A stretch of 64,000 bases of DNA from Apoderus coryli (taxonomy: Eukaryota; Arthropoda; Insecta; Coleoptera; Attelabidae). Numbering within the stretch: the stretch's first letter is position 1; every line of letters begins with the position of its first letter. The notes beneath the pieces were generated by a model, which was not told the origin of the DNA, ran no database searches, and saw only the letters and a program-made list of their open reading frames with translations. Below are positions 60,301 to 64,000 of this stretch, in pieces. The stretch covers positions 24,180,001 through 24,244,000 of the forward strand of contig OU452201.1 in the NCBI GenBank assembly GCA_911728435.2, read 5' to 3'. Both the position numbers and the translations under genes were made by a program.

Positions 60301-61742
60301 AGGTTTAGAATTGTAGTTAGATCATTCTTATTAAGTTTAACACTTACGTAATATACACTGCTCAAACAAATTAAAGGAACACTTTTGGATAACCCTGTAA
60401 TTTTTTGGCTTGCTGTTATTAACAAATGAAAATTATATTTTCATAATGGATTTACATTTTATTGTTGTGAGATAAGTTTAATATTCCACAGCAAGTACAA
60501 AAAATAAAGTGATTATGAAAATATTCACATTTAGGTTTTATGTCGCGGTAGGCTTAGAGAGCGTCATCGGACAACGGCATGACAGTTTGTAGTTGTTGAA
60601 TTCATTATCTGTCAAAATGAGAGATCTTAGCGAGATAGAAGTCACTCGTGCGATAGCTTTAGTTGAAATCGGTGTAAAAAATCGACAAGTAGCTAGAAAT
60701 TTTAATCGCAGTATGTCAGTTACCAAACGTGTGTAAAATCGCTATAGAGAGACTGGACGATATAAAAGATAAACCGGATATGGTCGGAATCGCAAAACTA
60801 CACAAATTCAGGACCGATATTTAGTAGTTTCTTCTTTGCGAAAACGAATAGCGACAGCAAAAGACCTTCAAAGTACACTTAGGATGGCTCATCAGGTAAC
60901 CATTTCTAACCAGACTGTTAGAAACAGGTTACGGGAAGGAGATTTAAAACCAAGAAGGCCGGTACGAAAACCTGTTTTAACTCGACATCATAAAACTATG
61001 CGATTAAATTTTGCTCGTGAACATTTGGGATGGCAACGTCGACAATGGAGGCCAGTACTTTTTACGGACGCATCAAGATTTCATCTCACTCGTTGTGATG
61101 ACGGATTGCATGTGTATAGACGTTCGAATGAACGATAATCCACTGCTGCTGTACAAGAAGTATCCAGATTTAGAGATGGTCCAATAATGGTCTGAGGTGG
61201 AATAAGTTTGGACGCAAAAACCGATCTTGTAGTGATACTGGGAAGTCTTACAGCTGCAAGATATATGGATATCAGTCTGTTAGATTAGGTTATCCCTGCA
61301 GCATATGGTATATGCCCTGATTTTCTTGTCATGCAGGATAATGCAAGGCCTCATACTGCTGCGATTACTGTAGATTTTCTTAACGAGCATGAAATTCGTA
61401 AAATGGATTGGCCAGCGATAAGCCCTGACGTCAATCCAATTGAACCCTTATGGGATATATTGGACAGACGAGTTCGACGTCGTCCAAATCCACCTCAAAC
61501 CCTTCGGCAATTAACAGAAGCCCTAATCGAAGAGTGGGACAGTATATCAAATAGTCATTCGTGCTGCTGGAGGGCACACGTTATACTAAAACACTTGGTT
61601 TTCAGATAGCGGAACATTACCATTTGAAAAATGGTTTCTTTTCATTTTCTTATTGGCACTTTTTTTTAAATGTGGATCTTAGTTTACAAATAAAGAATTA
61701 GTTGAAAGTTCTATTAATTCGTTAATTACAAGAAAATATGTG

Positions 61743-61775
<33 letters not shown>

Positions 61776-62346
61776 GGTCATCTGTACGTAACTATCACTT
61801 AATAAGTTACAGGGTTATACAAAAGTGTTCCTTTAATTTTTTTAAGCAGTGTAAGTATATTCTTAAGTAAACAGTGTTTTTCAATTATTTAGAGTTAGAT
61901 TTACGGCCTCTAGCGGACATTTTAGGAAATTAAAACTATTTTCTAGCGATTTCGCTTGTCCGCTTTTATTAAAAATAAAATATTCCTAAAACTGTAACGT
62001 GATTAGTTTTCGAGATAGAGCGGCGTCCTTTCTTATCTGTACACTCGGTACTAAATAAGAAGCAAAGGCATATTACATATTATATTAATTTGTGTTTTAG
62101 CTTCTAGAGAAAGATGAAAACTCACCAAAACACATTGAAAGAGTTTTCTGTGGACATCTCTTTCATCAGGAATGTCTTTTCACTTATATGAAAATGCCTC
62201 CATTTGGGAATAAGACGTGTAAAGGATGTGGTAATAAAATTTACCATTTTAAATGGTCTTTAAGTGACACATTAGCGGAAACACGATGGGCACATGAACA
62301 AGCACGAGACAGAGAACTACAAGAAGTTACGGATTTCTTTAAATAA
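53836..62346 (+). CDS. RWD and RING-H2 domain protein, putative E3 ubiquitin ligase (whole gene)
   Basis: Exons 53836-54329, 54488-54725 and 62101-62346; GT-AG junctions, phases 2 and 0, 325 aa. Residues 1-110 look like an RWD domain (LQFPKDYPKVPLLLEL), 130-165 may begin a second RWD-like fold (IIVPDEYPTA). The C-terminal part is a RING-H2: CQFC, then CGHLFHQEC and CKGC. RWD plus RING proteins usually bind E2 enzymes and ubiquitinate targets; that role is inferred. I do not recognise the ortholog. Intron 2 is 7.4 kb because a transposon sits in it. Confidence 0.82.
54488..54725 (+). CDS. RWD/RING gene exon 2
   Basis: Encodes VEDVESNFTPVFYRHIICQ and ends CQFCKEICFPRDPF at a GTAAGT donor; the first half of the zinc site. 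Confidence 0.82.
55936..56127. mobile_element. 192-bp hairpin MITE
   Basis: CAGGGTATAT... and ...ATATACCCTG ends; arms of about 65 bp share TTTTTAATGATTTTGAT. Nested in the long-TIR transposon. Confidence 0.75.
56627..56668 (-). ncRNA. decayed hammerhead ribozyme
   Basis: Minus strand: CATCA-CTGATGA-GTCCTGAATCGAC-GAAA-CGGCCG-TC-TAGTG. The core is intact, stem II has three pairs, stem I has one mismatch. A fragment of the 333-bp repeat family without neighbours. Confidence 0.6.
56710..58623 (-). pseudogene. RAG1/Transib-like transposase, disrupted
   Basis: Four minus-strand pieces: 58623-57904 (N-terminal, with SEDEALSLYTEAKYTKNQY), 57717-57397 (VCKWGCDGSSGQNTFKQKF), 57445-57086 (CRPISFYFEKETEAF, then FTMIDGKMCNTL and CYICGAFPKEMN) and 57039-56710 (VSVHKLLLHGSQIIKSALL, GELSEEAQESRFKDFKQFR). 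The Asp of CDGSS, the CYIC pair after a conserved Asp, and the HK-LLHG...E-AQE...FR block line up in order with the catalytic D-D-E architecture of RAG1/Transib enzymes. A frameshift near 57420 and a deletion before the last piece make it inactive. Family call by eye. Confidence 0.5.
59322..59393 (+). tRNA. tRNA-Gly (anticodon TCC)
   Basis: 72 nt. Acceptor stem GCGATGG pairs with CCATCGC, discriminator A. Anticodon stem GTTGC/GCAGT with loop CTTCCAA; T arm CCGGG-TTCGATT-CCCGG with the B box GGTTCGATTCC; A box TGGTGTAATGG. A run of eight T at 59398-59405 forms a pol III terminator. No CCA is encoded. All stems are intact, so it looks functional. It lies in intron 2 of the RWD/RING gene and within the bounds of the long-TIR transposon. 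Confidence 0.95.
60356..61851 (+). mobile_element. Tc1-like transposon (1496 bp)
   Basis: Inverted ends CACTGCTCAAACAAATTAAA and its complement-like right end (TTTAATTTTTTTAAGCAGTG), followed inward by GGAACACTTTTG; TA on both sides (60354-60355, 61852-61853). It inserted into the right TIR of the long-TIR transposon. Confidence 0.92.
60617..61609 (+). pseudogene. Tc1 transposase with stop codons
   Basis: Starts MRDLSEIEVTRAIALVEIG (paired-like helix-turn-helix), continues TISNQTVRNRLREGDLKPRR, FTDASRFHLTRCDD (first Asp), MQDNARPHTA (second Asp) and DVNPIEPLWDILDRRVR (Glu). At least four in-frame stops (first near 60736) inactivate it. An (AT)n run follows at 61745-61775. Confidence 0.9.
62101..62346 (+). 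CDS. RWD/RING gene exon 3
   Basis: Starts LLEKDENSPKHIERVFCGH after TTTTAG; carries CGHLFHQEC and CKGCGNKIYHFKWSL; ends VTDFFK and TAA. The transposon ends only 56 bp upstream of this acceptor. Confidence 0.85.
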   Translation, partial: LLEKDENSPKHIERVFCGHLFHQECLFTYMKMPPFGNKTCKGCGNKIYHFKWSLSDTLAETRWAHEQARDRELQEVTDFFK

Positions 62347-62755
62347 TAATAGTTATTGAATTTAAACGATTGTCTCTGCTTGTACCATAATATAACAACT
62401 GTGTACAAATTGTTTCTTTTTAATGGCCTGTTATATAATAATATTTTGTGCTATTGAAATATATGTTGTGGAAATTTGACAAATCAACTCTACCAAGTAA
62501 TGTTATTACAAAGGAACTCTGCCAATATTATTTATTAGTTTTTGTTTATATACGATTTTTCGTTTTACGAAAATAAATTTAAGTAGTTTCATAACATTTG
62601 GCTATTATTACCTTATTGGAAAACAAATATCGAATATGTAAATAAATAAATATATATTTGTCAAAAAAATTAAATAATTTTGTAGACAGGTCAACAAACA
62701 AAACAAAAAAATAATAATTAATACATACAGGTACATCGTCAAATAAATCAATTAG
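62347..62755 (+). other. 3' region of the RWD/RING gene
   Basis: Contains AATAAA at 62572-62577, about 225 bp after the stop, a reasonable polyadenylation signal. Another AATAAA-rich stretch lies near 62640. Confidence 0.5.
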
Positions 62756-63204
62756 GGGTTATCCTTTCGTACTGAACTAAGTGAACAATCTGAAAATTGT
62801 CAGTTCATTCACCATTGTGCGTATTCTTTCGACATCGGTCACTTCCACCAAACTGATTAAAATTCCTACCCCCCTTGCCGCTTACTGATCAACCTCTGGG
62901 TACCGGTTAGTTCGTTCAGTTAACAGTTAACCTCTAAAAGTATTGAATATTGAGATATAATAATTGGAATATGATTTCGATTCAAACCAATAAATTGTAA
63001 AAGTTTAAAACATGGATAATAATATCATGGAGGAAATAATTTTCCAGTTTTCAGAGCAGATTTGGTTGTTTTCACAAGTTTTCGAGGTTAAGTGAAAGAC
63101 ATTCACAAAAAAGATGATCTTTCTGTTTCGCCAAATATTCAGTTCAGTATAATCACATTCAGTTTAATCACTTGTTCAGATCAATCACTACGAAAGAATA
63201 ACCC
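62756..63204. mobile_element. MITE family A, intact copy 2
   Basis: Inverted relative to 3406-3855; starts GGGTTATCCTTTCGT and ends ACGAAAGAATAACCC. Few differences from the other intact copy. Confidence 0.85.
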
Positions 63205-63556
63205 TTAAGATACTTAAAGTAAATTAATTAAGTAAATATTCTACAGTTCAATATATATACATAGGTAATCATGCAGTATAGTTGTACTAAATTATGGTCT
63301 GACCGCGCAGCTGCGCAGTCAGACGAGTTTTGGGAGTTCAGATTGTAATTTGAAGTGCGGTGTTGCAAGGTTTAAAACACACATATTATGTTGAAACGGT
63401 TAAATATTTGGCGCTTAATTTTTGACCGTTAAATGTAAATGCTACTCTAGGTTATATACCTATTTGTTGTATTTATGCGATTTATATTTGTGAGAAAACT
63501 TGTGTATTTGTGTAAAAAAGTTTATTATTTATAGTTATTTAGCAATTTCATTTAAA
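63205..63556. other. upstream of the Merlin-like gene
   Basis: Contains a short GC palindrome GCGCAGCTGCGC near 63305. If a Merlin terminus is present it is in this stretch, but I could not pair it because the right end is outside the window. Confidence 0.35.
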
Positions 63557-64000
63557 ATGAATGCTGCAGCAAGACCTCAAGCAATCGTTCGCGATGAAGA
63601 AATCCTCAACGAAGACGACGTTAAAAGAGAAAGCCATCGATATATTACCTTACAGTTTATGGACAATATGGACCTATTAAGGTGGCTAGCAAGAAGAAGA
63701 TTGATAAGAAACACATTAATGTGTGATTTGTGTGAGGTAACCCTTTAAATACATTCAATTATCATGTTATTATCAAATATAACCTTTTAGATTCCAATGA
63801 AACTATGGTCGAATACACAGCGATCCGATGGGGCTTGCTGGGCTTGCCCAAATTGTAGAAAGAGGGTTTCGCTGAGGAAAAACTCATTTTTTGACACGAG
63901 TAGGTTACCCTTACAGAAAAATACTTTTAATTCTGTATGGGTGGTCATTGGATTACCCTCAAACTACAATAGTCTATGAAGCACGCGTAGAAGTGGGACA
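63557..64000 (+). pseudogene. Merlin/IS1595-type transposase gene, 5' part, frameshifted
   Basis: Exon 1 63557-63736 (MNAAARPQAIVRDEE ... MCDLCE) and exon 2 from 63791 (IPMKLWSNTQRSDGACWACP). The CDLC and CWACPNC pairs form the zinc ribbon typical of ISXO2-like transposases, followed by SLRKNSFFDTSRLPLQ. At about 63918 one surplus A in an A-run breaks the frame; the next frame continues ILLILYGWSLDYPQTT. The gene leaves the window before the DDE core. Either a pseudogene or a sequencing error in the homopolymer. Confidence 0.65.

Larger units (their letters stand above)
54869..62044 (-). mobile_element. long-TIR transposon with RAG1/Transib-like transposase
   Basis: Terminal inverted repeats of about 560 bp: left 54869-55430 and right 59983-62044, the latter interrupted by a 1.5-kb Tc1. 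Termini read GTGTACAGATAAG. TCGG flanks both ends (54865-54868, 62045-62048), a candidate 4-bp duplication. Without the Tc1 it would be 5.7 kb. A broken minus-strand transposase lies at 56710-58623. A MITE (55936-56127), a decayed hammerhead (56627) and a tRNA gene (59322) are also inside. Confidence 0.75.

Noticed and set aside
54869..62044. Classical Transib assignment
   Set aside because: Termini start GTG rather than CAC, TIRs are about 560 bp and the apparent duplication is 4 bp; only a RAG1/Transib-like label is justified.

Overview
The window is AT-rich eukaryotic DNA from an insect nuclear genome. It has short exons with GT-AG introns, multi-kilobase introns packed with transposable elements, and only two convincing host protein genes. 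A beetle is my guess from the mobile-element mix (Harbinger, Merlin, long-TIR mariner, P-like), but that is an inference.

Host gene 1 is mesh, on the minus strand from 43075 down to 8002. I could splice it completely. Twelve shared exons encode a signal peptide, an acidic spacer, NIDO, IPT/TIG-like, AMOP, vWD and CCP/sushi domains. They then join one of two alternative ends, each with its own transmembrane helix and cytoplasmic tail: exon 13A (1374 aa in total) or exons 13B+14B (1296 aa). All splice phases agree. The family builds smooth septate junctions in the arthropod gut.

Host gene 2 is a plus-strand RWD/RING-H2 protein (53836-62346, three exons, 325 aa). Its second intron would be about 0.2 kb but is swollen to 7.4 kb by one transposon. 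A frameshifted Merlin/IS1595-type transposase gene starts at 63557 and runs off the window. An intact-looking tRNA-Gly(TCC) gene lies at 59322-59393.

Layout of the rest: 0.8-7.4 kb is Harbinger-like, P-like and MITE debris. 9.6-18.5 kb is a nested composite with 8-bp target duplications, containing a mariner relic, a tyrosine-recombinase (Crypton-like) relic and a young 5.1-kb Ty3/Gypsy retrotransposon with identical 167-bp LTRs and an open 1452-codon gag-pol frame. 21-33 kb has foldback MITEs, LINE 3' ends and a mariner relic between mesh exons. 35.1-37.9 kb, inside the second mesh intron, is a tandem array with an exact 333-bp period. Every full repeat carries a hammerhead self-cleaving ribozyme; the array has an internal inversion and is bordered by a 12-bp direct repeat. 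50-53 kb is a MITE split by a zinc-finger-encoding element. 54.9-62.0 kb is a long-TIR transposon with a broken RAG1/Transib-like transposase, itself hit by a Tc1 element.

The most noteworthy signal is the hammerhead array: it looks like an animal retrozyme or Penelope-associated repeat that inserted as a block, with decayed relatives elsewhere in the window (27.3 and 56.6 kb).
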